Below are positions 1 to 9,965 of a stretch of DNA of 64,000 nt, piece by piece. The notes below the pieces were generated by a model. It saw nothing but the letters and a program-made list of their open reading frames with translations. It was not told the DNA's origin and made no database searches. The position numbers and the translations under genes were made by a program. The DNA is from Glossina fuscipes (lineage: Eukaryota; Arthropoda; Insecta; Diptera; Glossinidae). The DNA lies in assembly GCF_014805625.2 (NCBI RefSeq), contig NW_023998427.1:2546092-2610091 (forward strand), given 5' to 3'. Numbering within the stretch: position 1 is the stretch's first letter; each line of letters begins with the position of its first letter.

Positions 1-24
1 CTTGATTTTTTTTTGTTTTTCAAG

Positions 25-589
25 TTTAATTGTACATCAAAAATGAATAGTGAAAATTTGTTGGTAGTTTTGGAAATCTCACTAAGATTTGAAAGCGCGT
101 TCTATGACGCTGGTCTTGCTCATTACCAAAGAAAGTTATTCATCTGTAAATGGTAGATAACTTGAATTTGTTTTTTCAACAGTTGCTCAGTGTCGTTAAA
201 TTAAAAAAAAACTAATTTTTTTTTTTTATTTCCTTATATTTCTCCTGCTACTTATTCTCTTCCTTTATTGCAACAGTTTAGACAACGAAGGAAATTACAT
301 GCGTATAAATCACAGTATACCGCAACGCGATAGTCACTTTTCAGTACCAATCGATAAAGTTCTGCCCTGGTATGAGGCATACACAAAGTTTGTACGTCTG
401 GCACGTAACGATGCTATTACATTTAAAACGTCACCCGGCGATGTTTTAACATTTAATAATTTACGTGTGCTGCACGGCCGTACGGGTTACGATGACACAG
501 ACGAAAATGTGCGTTACATTGTCGGAGGCTATCTTGACTGGGATATTATTTACTCCAAGCTGAGAGTATTAAAAACCACCACTAGGTAA
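25..589 (+). CDS. Gamma-butyrobetaine dioxygenase-like, last two exons (5' partial)
   Basis: This is the C-terminal part of a 2-oxoglutarate/Fe(II)-dependent oxygenase of the gamma-butyrobetaine/trimethyllysine hydroxylase family, which acts in carnitine synthesis. Exon 25-145 follows a T-rich tract ending in AAG and stops at a GT donor (146). Exon 282-589 follows TTTAG. The phases match (phase 1), so the join is open and gives 142 residues ending at TAA 587-589. Visible signs: FYDAG in the first exon, PQRDSHF early in the second, and LRVLHGRTGY near the end. The last holds the expected distal iron-binding His and the Arg of the 2-oxoglutarate site. The terminal DWDIIYSKLRVL is also typical. 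The HxD half of the iron site must lie in upstream exons outside the window. AGGTAAAT at the stop could be a donor, but the family normally ends here. The family assignment is firm; butyrobetaine versus trimethyllysine as substrate is not decided. Confidence 0.85.
146..281 (+). other. Short intron of the dioxygenase gene
   Basis: A 136-base intron beginning GTAAAT and ending TTTAG, with a pyrimidine-rich stretch in its second half. An acceptor five bases earlier (CAG, ending at 276) is possible but would put the exons out of phase, so 281 is preferred. Confidence 0.65.
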
Positions 590-646
590 ATGGTAGACTG
601 AAACTCTTTTCATTTTCCTAACATGGATTTTGTCTTTATAAAGAAT

Positions 647-677
<31 letters not shown>

Positions 678-678
678 C

Positions 679-684
679 AATAAA
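679..684 (+). promoter_or_regulatory. Candidate polyadenylation signal of the dioxygenase gene
   Basis: AATAAA lies 90 bases after the stop codon, just past a long T run. It is the first canonical signal downstream of the gene. Confidence 0.45.
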
Positions 685-689
685 AGCCA

Positions 690-1945
690 CTTTTCTACTT
701 CCTCCGATCAGTGAGGAAGTAAATTATGAATATTATTTTTTAAATTTATTTATGTGATTCTTTTATGCTCACTAGGGGAAATATTGAAATGTATCAGGCA
801 AGTATTGCTGTTCCATTCCTCAATTGTTTCACACATTTATTTATGATATATCTTAATTAATCGTAAGCTGGCAATTTTTTAATTTTCATTATTTTTGATA
901 TAGTATTCTGCCTAAACACTTTTTAGTGCCATTTCTAGGCACAGTGTGACTATGGCTTTGATTGGCCAAAGTGCACGGTTTTGAGGAAAAAAGATTTGCT
1001 AACGTGAGAAGAGTTTGACCGATTTTTTCCCATGACAAATATAATTTTGCCACTTACTGAAGGATTGCCAATTTTTAAAGTGCAGTTTCGGTTTCAACCG
1101 TATCTTGTTACTCAGCAACCACTTACTTGCTTTTCTCCTTTTTTTTTTGTCGTCAAACACATATTAACCATGACTTTTGTAAATTATAATATCAAACGCG
1201 AGGGAAATCATTACTTTTTTTCGGCTTATGTTTCATAAATAAATTTCAAAGTTAAAGTGCAGCAGGTTTCAGCAAAAATATATGACAATATTAAAGTAAG
1301 ACGCTAAGTAAACAGGAGTCTTCTCTACCGTATCTGCAGCAGCATTCCGTATGTATATCTCCGGAAAGCACATATAACTATAACTTTAGATAAGAAAATC
1401 TAAACTCCAACCTAAACTGAACTCTTTGCGGAAACATAATCAAACCCAATACGCTAGCTAGCAACACATCCGTTTTCAAACTTTTAGTTCAGTTCTGTGC
1501 ACTTGACAGCTTTTGTTTAGCATAAGGCATCGCGACAATACAGAATTAATTTAATTTTACCTTAAATTATGACAAATACATATACATTTTTTTTCGTAAA
1601 ATGTTTATAAAATATTACGCTTAGTTGACCAGGCAAAGCATGACAGTTTATTTTGCTTGTAGAAAAAAAAAGAAGGTAACTCCGCCTTTAGTTACTTCAG
1701 GACAACGCATATTGGTTGGACTTGATTTGTTGTTTTAAAAACAAAGACAAGCAAAAACGCTATAATCGGGCAAGACCGACGATTAAATATACTACGTCTC
1801 ATCGTCTAATCTTCAGTATTTGGTGACAAAAAATCCAAAATTAATGTCTTGTTTCTTTGCAAAAGCAAGCTTCCGATAGGAGCCCTTTAATCACGTGAGA
1901 TCTAAAAAATAGAATTGCTTGCTTTAGAGGGTAGTTCCTAGGTCC
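690..1945. other. Intergenic, nothing recognised
   Basis: AT-rich sequence without a supportable gene. The only open frame over 60 codons (1032-1238 +) has a simple, T-rich composition and no recognisable domain. Confidence 0.6.
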
Positions 1946-1950
1946 ATCTA

Positions 1951-2130
1951 ATTATTATGATTATTATTAAATTAGCCAGAGAAATAAATTACAAGTCCGT
2001 AATCTTAATGCACTAGCATCTAAGGCGATCGGCTTTATTGAAAATTCCGCCGCACTTGGATTTGAACACATTATCATTGACTTGTTAGTCCAGATCCTTT
2101 GCCTATTCGTACAATCAGGCGCTTACGTAG
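1951..2130 (-). repeat. tRNA-derived SINE, copy 1
   Basis: Read on the - strand, this copy shows the remains of a Ser/Leu-type tRNA head, then a B-box-like GTTCAAATCC (2058-2067), then a short tRNA-unrelated body that contains CTCTGGCTAATTT, and finally an (AAT)n-type tail at 1951-1970. Both the body and the head (around 2075-2120) recur at 48959-49266, which shows that this is a dispersed family. The A-box half is more degraded than in the copies at 49 kb. Confidence 0.7.
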
Positions 2131-2184
2131 GACAATTGTTTATATCCTACACTACGTCATTGAGTTTGAAATTATTTTCTGAAT

Positions 2185-2860
2185 CGATCTAAGCCTGTCT
2201 GTCTGCCTGTCTCTGTGTCTCTCCGTCCGTCTAATGTCTATCCGCGTACAGTGGTATTTAAGCTGCAAGTCGGAATTTATGAGATATTTCGATGAAATTT
2301 GGTACATTGCCATGCTTTGACTCAAGGACGAACGCTATTAAAAATGGTTTAGATCGTACCACATTTCCCATCACCCCCGTGTGACAACCTATTTCGAAAA
2401 GTCATAGTATGGAAAAGATTACGATTTTGAAAATTTTTGGACAAAACTCGCTAAGTAATAGTACTTCGACATATTAAATTGGTATGAAAAACTTGGTTCT
2501 GTTGGAGGAATTTCTTGAATATCCCTCTATACTACAGTTTCTACTAAAATTGAATTTTTATATGCTAACAATGTCCAAATTTCAATATTTCATGGTGAAA
2601 ATAGTAAATTGATAAACAAATCAACCTCATCGAATTTGGACCATGTAGGTCCATTTTTTGGATAGGACCGCATATAAGGATTCCCCCAATATGCGGGATT
2701 TAATGGAAATTATGCTAATGTATAAAAATAATGTGTAACTTTTGGTGTATTATTATCGATACGAGTTAATAACCGTATTAGGCAAGGTTGTGCAGGGTAT
2801 TCAGCTGTCGGCCTTGCCCGACTATCACGTCTTTACTTGTTCAATTTCAATTATTACTAT
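2185..2860 (+). repeat. Dispersed repeat family A, long copy
   Basis: It begins with pyrimidine runs of the GTCTGTCTG type. Next comes the family core (GATGAAATTTGGTACA, CAAGGACGAACGCTATT and a TGGTTTAGATCG-type block). It ends with a GGGTATTCA...GGCCTTGCCCGACTAT block at about 2795-2835. Related cores occur about 20 times in the window. There is no coding frame. The middle (2440-2780) may be a longer internal segment or a second repeat. Confidence 0.7.
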
Positions 2861-4301
2861 ATGTTCATCCTACGATATTAAAAATTAAAACTTACGTTTC
2901 ATAACAATTCGTATATGGAATGGAGTGCAAGAAATTGGTGTACGTAGTCCATAATAATTATGTCCAATTCCTATTATGCAAAAACATTTCTTATGATATT
3001 AAAAACGAATTACTTTTGCTCTATAACGGTGCACTTTTCGTAGCAATTATTATATGAGTGATAGTTCGCAAAATTGGCCGATACGATGCAAACTTTTCAG
3101 GTCAATTTAGTACGCTGGTGTGCTATCACTCGGCGATTTTTGTCCAACAATTTAGAAAATTGCAATTTTCATTGCAATTGGTATAACGATTTTTTCAAGA
3201 TAAACCGTTAATTGCGAATTGGTCGGAAAAGTGTTCCAATTCAAAATATGTTCCGAAGGGCTCGTCTTTGGGCCTAAACACGTCAACGTAGCAAATTTCC
3301 TTAACATATACACATAAATAGACATCTGACGGACCGTTGAACAAGCTTAGATTAATTTAGAAAATAATTCTGTGTTAAAGTTAGGTTTTTCCTTTTCCTT
3401 GGACGTTACATAGAGCTACGTTAATAAAATACACCAAAGTATATTTTTGCCGCTGCCAGCAAAAATGAAGCTATCGAACGCAGGTTGCTATTGAAAATGT
3501 ACCAAAGCGGTTGAAGGACCCGCCTACAGTACTATGTAAAATGAGAACGTGAAAAAATTGACCTCGCCTACCCAATATTATCGTGTATCAAAACTTAATT
3601 TTTCTTTCAATGCCATTATAACGGGCAAAAATAAGCTTCAACAACACCATAAAGTATATACAGTTTTGGCCAGTTTCAAATTTGGAATCTATCGAAACAC
3701 GCCCGTCTGTCCGTCTGTCCATCTGACCATCTGCCCAGTTGTGCCTCGCCTACAAATTTGCAAAAGAATTTTGCAGTGACTTAATTTTCAAATTTCCAAC
3801 CCTTAGGAATTTGGGTTTTAACCCGATTGCCTCTCTTCTTCCGTATGAAAATAGGTTGCTTCGGCTATCCTTACCGTCACTTGACAAACATGGATTTGTT
3901 CTTGGGGCCCGCATTACTTGGTGAGATAAGCTTTCCTGTCCCTAACCGCTTCTCTAGTCGCTTTGTCTTAATTAAGCTTAGTCAATGTAAACACAATCAT
4001 AAGCTGTTTAACCCGCTCAGAGTTGTTTGCAGAAACGTAAATGATGTCTATCACTTATTCTCGTTATCGGACTCTTTAAAGTCTATTAAAGCAATTTTGC
4101 TTAATATGCGCGATGCTATGTTGTACTTAAACTAACATTTCATTCTTAGTACCTCATTTTTTATTTAAAATAATATTGTGTTGTTAAAGTGTTGGTTGCC
4201 AAGTTTATGCATGTTTGCAATGGTTTAGGGGTTCACTTGCAACCTGGATCTGTTCTTGTTGCGGGTGTGCTTCTGTGCTAGCTGGGTACATGTTTTTTTT
4301 T

Positions 4302-4340
<39 letters not shown>

Positions 4341-5410
4341 TTTATTTATACATGAATTATCATTTTTAACTTTTTAATTTATTTTTAACTTAGTTTGTTA
4401 TTATTATTCTTCCTTTTTTCTTCCTTTTTATTGTGTACTAGTTTTAAAACAATTAGTATAAGATTTTCTACTAAGATGCGCTGAATTTTCTTTAGTTGAA
4501 TTTCATGTATAAATGTATAAAATAACAATAAATAAATAAATATAAATAAAATGAGACTCCTAAAAAGCTCACACGTCTATGTAAGTAAAACCATAAACAC
4601 CTTTACTCTCCGTATTTTTGGCTTGTTGCTCGTAAAGTACAACACATACAACATAAAAATTTCCATTTTTAATCTGAAAGTAAAAAAAAACCGAATCCTC
4701 CCAATATTTTAGAATATGAAAATTCAGTTCTCTTACTCTTTTTAGGGTCATGGTGATGGGTATAAAAGATTCGTTTACCACCGACTCATGCCATATGGGG
4801 TCGAGTGTCTCTAATCAACGCTTGGAGTCTTCCGGCCACACATGCGAATGTAGACCATGTGTTTATACGGCTTTAAGACAAATGCGTTATATTCGCTTGC
4901 CCAATAGCTTATAACAATTAGAAAGCTACAGATGCAAGTACATCTTAAAGAGTTTTAATCTTCTAAACGTAACGTTGGCACATAGTGAAAAGAGAAATTG
5001 TACAAGGCGTATGAAGTCTTAATGTCAAGAAATGATGCGATACAAAACTTTCTTAGAATAGTAATATGGCTGCGTCTCGGTCTAAAGCCGAACAGAAGCT
5101 TGTTTAGTTGTGCAGTATTTAATACGGCGCTTGATTTATATGTATATATGTATGGAGTGCGCGCTCAAAAACCCTAGATAGGTACGGGACGATTTTCTAT
5201 CATTATAAGCAAATCAATTTTGGTATCTTTACGCATCTTTGGACCCGGCCCTGTTGTCTTCTCTACATCCACTTTTCAAAGTTTAGAGGTTATACTCGTA
5301 TGCTTCGGAACATAAAAGTTTCAAAGCAAAATCATCTTCGAAATCGACCGATATCCGATTACAGACAACGTCTCTGCTTTTAAATTTAAATGACACATGG
5401 GTATCTGATT
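2861..5410. other. Intergenic, with a family A fragment and a CT microsatellite
   Basis: No supportable gene. At 3690-3790 there is a short family A fragment with its GTCTGTCC run. At 4305-4337 there is an uninterrupted (CT)n run. Open frames at 3827-4135 and 4569-4781 lack any recognisable motif. Confidence 0.55.
4305..4337. repeat. (CT)n microsatellite
   Basis: About 16 uninterrupted CT units after a T run. Confidence 0.95.
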
Positions 5411-5415
5411 ATATA

Positions 5416-6681
5416 TTAGTTTGGGGAAAAAGAAATCCATTATTTTTTCGGTAGATGGCTGCACTGATAGATTTCTCGTAAAGTATCGATCAAACAATTT
5501 CCGATACTGTACACTTACACACTGTACATTTCGCAGTAAAAAAAATTCTTTTGCTGTTTTTTGTTTGGTGCATTCAGTTGTGAGTTACAGCGTGTTAAAA
5601 ATGGAAGTGAACAAAGAGAAAATTCGGTACATTTTACAGTTTTTCTTTGACAAAGGCGAAAATGCAAGCCAGGCGGCTAAAATTGTGAATGGTGTTTATG
5701 GTTCCGATACTGTAACAGCCAATTATGTGCAATTTTGGTTTCGTAGATTCCGTTCAGGAATTTTTGATGTTAAAGATGCACCTCGCACAGGTAGGCCGGT
5801 CGTCGAAAATGCCGATAAAATCGGAGAAATGATCGAAGTTGACCGGCATGTTAGCAGTCGTAACATCGCCCAGGAGCTAAAAATCGACCATAAAACAGTT
5901 TTAAACCATTTACACAAAGCTGGATTCAAAAAGGAGCTCGATGTTTGGGTGCCACGCCAGTTAACAGAAAAAAACATGATGGATCGAATTTCCATCTGCG
6001 AAGCCTTGGCCAAATGGAATGAGATAGACCCATTTCTTAAACGGACGGTGACTGGAGATGAGTAATGGATCACATACGATAACCCTGTGCGAAAACGATC
6101 GTGGTCAAAGAGCGGTGAAGCACCTCAAACGGCCAGGAAGGTTTTGCTATGCATTTGGTGGGACTGAAAGGGGATTATTTATTATGAGTTGCTTCCATAT
6201 GGCCAAACGCTAAATTCTGATCTCTACTATCAACAACTGGACCGTTTGTAGATAGCGATTGACCAGAAACGGCCAGAATTGGCCAACAGGAGAGGTGTCG
6301 TGTTCCACCAGGACAACGCTAGGCCACACACATCTACAGTGACTCGCCAGAAACTTCGGGAGCTTGGTTGGGAAGTTTTAATGCATCCGCCATACAGTCC
6401 GGACTTGGCACCAAGCGATTATCATCTTTTTCTTGCATTGCAAAATTTCTTTAATGATAAAAAGTTGGAATCTAGGGAGGATTGTGAAAATCGACTAATA
6501 GAGTTTTTTGCAAATAGAGACCTGGACTTCTATGAGAGAGGCATTTTGAAGTTACCTTTAAAATGGCAACAAATCGTACAACGAAACCGTGCATATTTGA
6601 CCCAAATCGGACAATCCGAAGCATGTTAAATAAAGTCCTGAAGTTCATATAAAAATAATGGATTTCTTTTTCCCCAACTTG
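5416..6681 (+). mobile_element. Mariner element, nearly full length, inactivated
   Basis: This is a 1.27 kb Tc1/mariner-superfamily DNA transposon. The inverted ends are TTGGGGAAAAAGAAATCC... at 5421-5447 and its reverse complement at 6651-6677, matching over about 27 bases. The outermost bases differ (TTAGT on the left, ACAAG on the right), probably through a small indel. TA dinucleotides flank the element at 5414-5415 and 6682-6683, as expected for TA target duplication. A transposase frame (5601-6629) fills most of the space between the ends. The well-matched termini suggest a fairly recent insertion, yet the transposase is broken. Confidence 0.93.
5601..6629 (+). pseudogene. Mariner transposase with three in-frame stop codons
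   Basis: The frame runs from an ATG at 5601 to TAA 6627-6629 without a frameshift but is cut by TAA (6063), TGA (6165) and TAG (6249). N-terminal HTH DNA-binding region: NASQAAKIVNGVYG, FWFRRFRSG and DAPRTGRP. Linker: WVPRQLTEKN. Catalytic DD34D core: TGDE (first Asp), FHQDNARPH (second Asp) and YSPDLAPSDYHLF (third Asp). All three acidic residues are still encoded. About six residues that relatives have between the first two catalytic motifs seem to be missing (after GEAPQT), consistent with a small deletion between ACGG repeats; this comparison is from memory. The first stop falls directly after TGDE, so any product would lack two catalytic Asp. Not functional; subfamily not assigned with certainty. 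Confidence 0.92.
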
Positions 6682-6689
6682 TATATATT

Positions 6690-7720
6690 ATCGTATACAA
6701 ACTGTTTAGGTTAAAATTTTGGTCCATTTTTTTTGCTTTAAAACCTAATAAATATTCCTCTATTTAAATGTGAAGATCGTTTCCGACATATTGGCAAGCG
6801 TCTCGCTAGTCCTATATAGGGTATAGAGTACAGTATGAAAGACATCAACTTTTGAAGTGGATAAAAAGTTTTCCGATTTATCTCATAAATTCGTTATGCC
6901 ATATATCTACTCGCCATTCTACAGTCATTTTAATGCTATTTTGTTAAGAAAGCAGCAAAGTCAGAAACAAAAAGAATCATCTTTTCAAAAAATAGAAAAA
7001 GTTTAACATTTTCTGCAGAGTGCGTGCAACAATCTCGTTCTCAATGCAGTTACTATTGTCTGTACGCGTAACTACCCTAAGTGCTTTCATAACTTTACCA
7101 ACTCGAATAGAAAGATGAACGATAATAATATTGTTGCACTTTGGTAGTATACACGTAAATGTATATATATACGCACGTACACAGATATCAGGAATTTATA
7201 GCTGGAAGTAGAACACTTCATATCCTTAAACTTGAAATAAAATGTAAATAGTTTTCATTGTCTGGGAAAAGTTGCCCCTCGGCCCCGTCCGTCTGCAGTT
7301 TGAATTACTGAGCATCATTAAATTGTATGTTAATTTACAACTTAATTGCCATCCTCGATGACCGACACCGTTTTATTTTCCCTACCCAGTGTTTAAAGTG
7401 TGAAAAAGGTGTGAAACTTTGTACAATGTGGTTTGGTTTTGTTGATGTTCGTCAAAAGAAGAAGTTTTACTCAGCTCCGGTTTTTTATTTTTTAATTTCA
7501 CGTCATGCTATGCCTTAAGTGACGTCCATCTCTTTGTACTTTAATATAAAGGCTGAAAGCAACAACTCCTCAACAATTGAATCCATATACAGTACAAGCA
7601 CCAATGTCGGTCAAATCCTAGAAATATAAACGCATCAGATTCGGTTTATAAAGTAACCAATTATAAGGCAGCGAAATTGTTTGTATGCCTATTACATACA
7701 TTCTTAACCAGTACCAGAAA
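6690..7720. other. Intergenic, nothing recognised
   Basis: AT-rich sequence after the mariner element. The 63-codon frame at 7327-7518 (+) has no domain, splice context or signal peptide that would support it. Confidence 0.55.
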
Positions 7721-7734
7721 AGTTTTAACTGTGT

Positions 7735-8289
7735 GTGTGTGTGTGTGTGTGTAGCGTCACAATCGAAAAATCATACGGATTCGTCAATAGTCATTCTACG
7801 TCTATATATCTGTACGTCGTCCTACGAAGTTATCAAGCGATGTATTGTATACACATGTGTTTAATTAGCTTAAAATTGCGAATTGATTCGGGCATATCGG
7901 CTTGTCTGGCTGTCGTTGCTCTACAGTTGTTGCAATCTAAGGATAGGAAACTAAAAAAAGTAGATACCCTTCAAAATTCGCTTGTACGTTGCAATTTGAT
8001 GTTTAAAAGCAACTCTTGCAAGTGGGTTGATATTGATTCGCTCAAAGCCGGCGCGTCATGGTGGCGGAACGAATGTAGAGTTAGCGCGACAGCAGTGAGA
8101 AGGAAGCGAAGATCGCGATTTCTTTCATCAATTTTCTCTTTAGTTTTTCTCCTAACGTATCTTTTTTTAAGGTCCATCTTCTCGGTCGTGCCGTCCAGAA
8201 TTAATGATGAGATACAAGTAGATTTAGGTGCCTCTGTAAATGGCAATAGCATTCCTCTCTTTAGTAATGGTATTCTAATTGGGATTTAA
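7735..8289 (+). other. Unrecognised 184-codon open frame
   Basis: The frame opens in a (GT)n run and stays open for 555 bases, ending at TAA. This is long for such AT-rich DNA. I do not recognise the product. It has a Lys/Arg-rich stretch (RRKRRSRF) followed by a hydrophobic stretch (about 20 residues, LSSIFSLVFLLTYLFL), which reads like a single membrane segment. A 93-codon frame lies antisense inside it (7971-8252). Parts of 7750-8040 resemble 12680-12960, and a shorter part resembles 50340-50410. The segment may therefore belong to a dispersed, once-coding repeat (family C here) rather than to a host gene. WWRNEC faintly recalls the linker of non-LTR retrotransposons, but this is weak. Confidence 0.25.
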
Positions 8290-8744
8290 AAGATTTCGAA
8301 TAGATTTTCCAACAGAACAGATTATTTGTGATAATAATCGTTGCGGGTTCGATTTTTCGGTTTATAGCTCTAGATTCGGTTTCAAATGTTGAGCACTTTC
8401 GTCCAAGATATGGTTGACCTGGAGATTTGCGCTATAGCATCTACCACTGCATAGACGGGGGAACAAATCGTTATTCTTAGCGCCGTTTGTAAACAACTTT
8501 CGGCAAATAAATTTCATCTGTTGATCTCCGATTGTTCACCTACCTAACGTCAGAAATGGCTAGAAGAAATGGTCATCCAACGAATCATATCACGATATGA
8601 ATCTCAGTCACTTATCTTATTCATGGAACTAATTGAAATGTTATCATTTTTATTTATAATTTAAATCCATTTATTCATCCAAACGAATTTAATACCAACA
8701 TAAAATATTACGCGCAGCCCATACATTTCTACATCCTTAATCAC
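8290..8744. other. Intergenic, nothing recognised
   Basis: No open frame, repeat or motif that I can support. Confidence 0.5.
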
Positions 8745-8970
8745 ATGTTGTACATGGTGTATTAAGTTTGTGAGGATTTGTACAACACCCAGGACTTGAG
8801 GTAAACCCCTCTTTTATTGTACCCAAACGCTCAGAGTCACTTTCGAAATTAATCTGCTTGTTGCTAAGCTTGTCTGCCCGTCTGCCCATCTGCCTTGTGT
8901 TCCACCTACAAGACGGGAGAATTTTCACCAATGTTTTGTAAAATTTGATACATCGACGTGTCTTGGTTTT
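8745..8970 (+). repeat. Dispersed repeat family A copy
   Basis: Contains the family's leading block (TATTAAGTTTGTGAGGAT, CACCCAGGACTTGAGG), the TCTGCCCGTCTGCCCATCTG run and the start of the core (AAATTTGATACATCGACG). It breaks off after this. Open frames here are by-products. Confidence 0.7.
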
Positions 8971-9509
8971 TTAACCAGGTATATGTGAGGTATAAGACTG
9001 CGGTTATTTTTCTAAAATGGTGAGCCCATTTTCTCAACCGACCTTTGTCCCAAATATTCTCCCCGATTGTGTCCTTCATATCCAAGATATGCGATTTTTT
9101 TTTTTGACTATATGCCTATGAACATCGTGATAAAATAACAGATTTTGTGAAACTGAGTTAATTTTGATATTCTGAATGACTCCAAAGTTGCAAATACTTT
9201 CATTGCTAAGTTAAAGCATAGCCAAAATGGAAATGCAATTATAAGAATGATTAGGTGCGCAATTCAACTGAGCCCCAGAGACACATCATGCTTGAATTAG
9301 AGTTAAAAGAAAGCGAGATGCTTTAACGAGCAGAATATACTCACTTGTATATATGAAATTCGTAGCCATTGATCAAACCAATTTTACCAATTAACATATC
9401 TCGTTAAATCAAGTCGTGTTTTATATGCCGTTTTAAGTGGGACGATAAAATTATTGCCTCTTAGCCCTTTAATGAAATGAGTACCAGAAAATATAATTCG
9501 CCAAATATG

Positions 9510-9510
<1 letters not shown>

Positions 9511-9540
<30 letters not shown>
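9511..9540. repeat. (TA)n microsatellite
   Basis: About 14 TA units after a GTATGTATG lead-in. It generates short spurious open frames on both strands. Confidence 0.95.
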
Positions 9541-9689
9541 GCATAAGTACAAACACTATAATGGGCAAAGGAAACCGTCAAATACTCTACTTCACTTTAG
9601 AAGTATTCATGCAGCGACTTTTCAAAATAAGGCGTTATGTGGGAAGGGAAATCGAGAAAGAGAATTCTAACCATTTTCAATAGCGATTG

Positions 9690-9965
9690 TCCTTGAGCTA
9701 AAAGCACGTTCGAGTGGATCAAAGCTGATCATAAAATGCCAAAAATTGTAACCTGTAGGTTAAACATAAGATAACAAGACAGGCAGAAGGACGCACGGAC
9801 AGACAAATTTAAACAGATTTGCATAATGGCTCTCAATCGATGAATATAATAAACGGTTTGCCTTTCTCAAGTCCTTGCGGATGTTCAATAGATCCGCCTA
9901 AACTTATTATGTCTCTGTTGGACAAGTGGTGTCGGTGTGTGAAGAAAAAGCAACTTTTTCATCTT
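9690..9965 (-). repeat. Dispersed repeat family A copy
   Basis: Reverse orientation: AAAAGCACGTTCGAGTGGATC-like start, GGACGCACGGACAGAC run, then AAGTCCTTGCGGATG and a GACAAGTGGTGTCGG end. Divergent from the other copies. Confidence 0.6.

Noticed and set aside
580..600. AG|GTAAAT at the dioxygenase stop as a splice donor to a further exon
   Set aside because: The preceding codons already match the usual C-terminus of the family and the stop is in frame at the same place.
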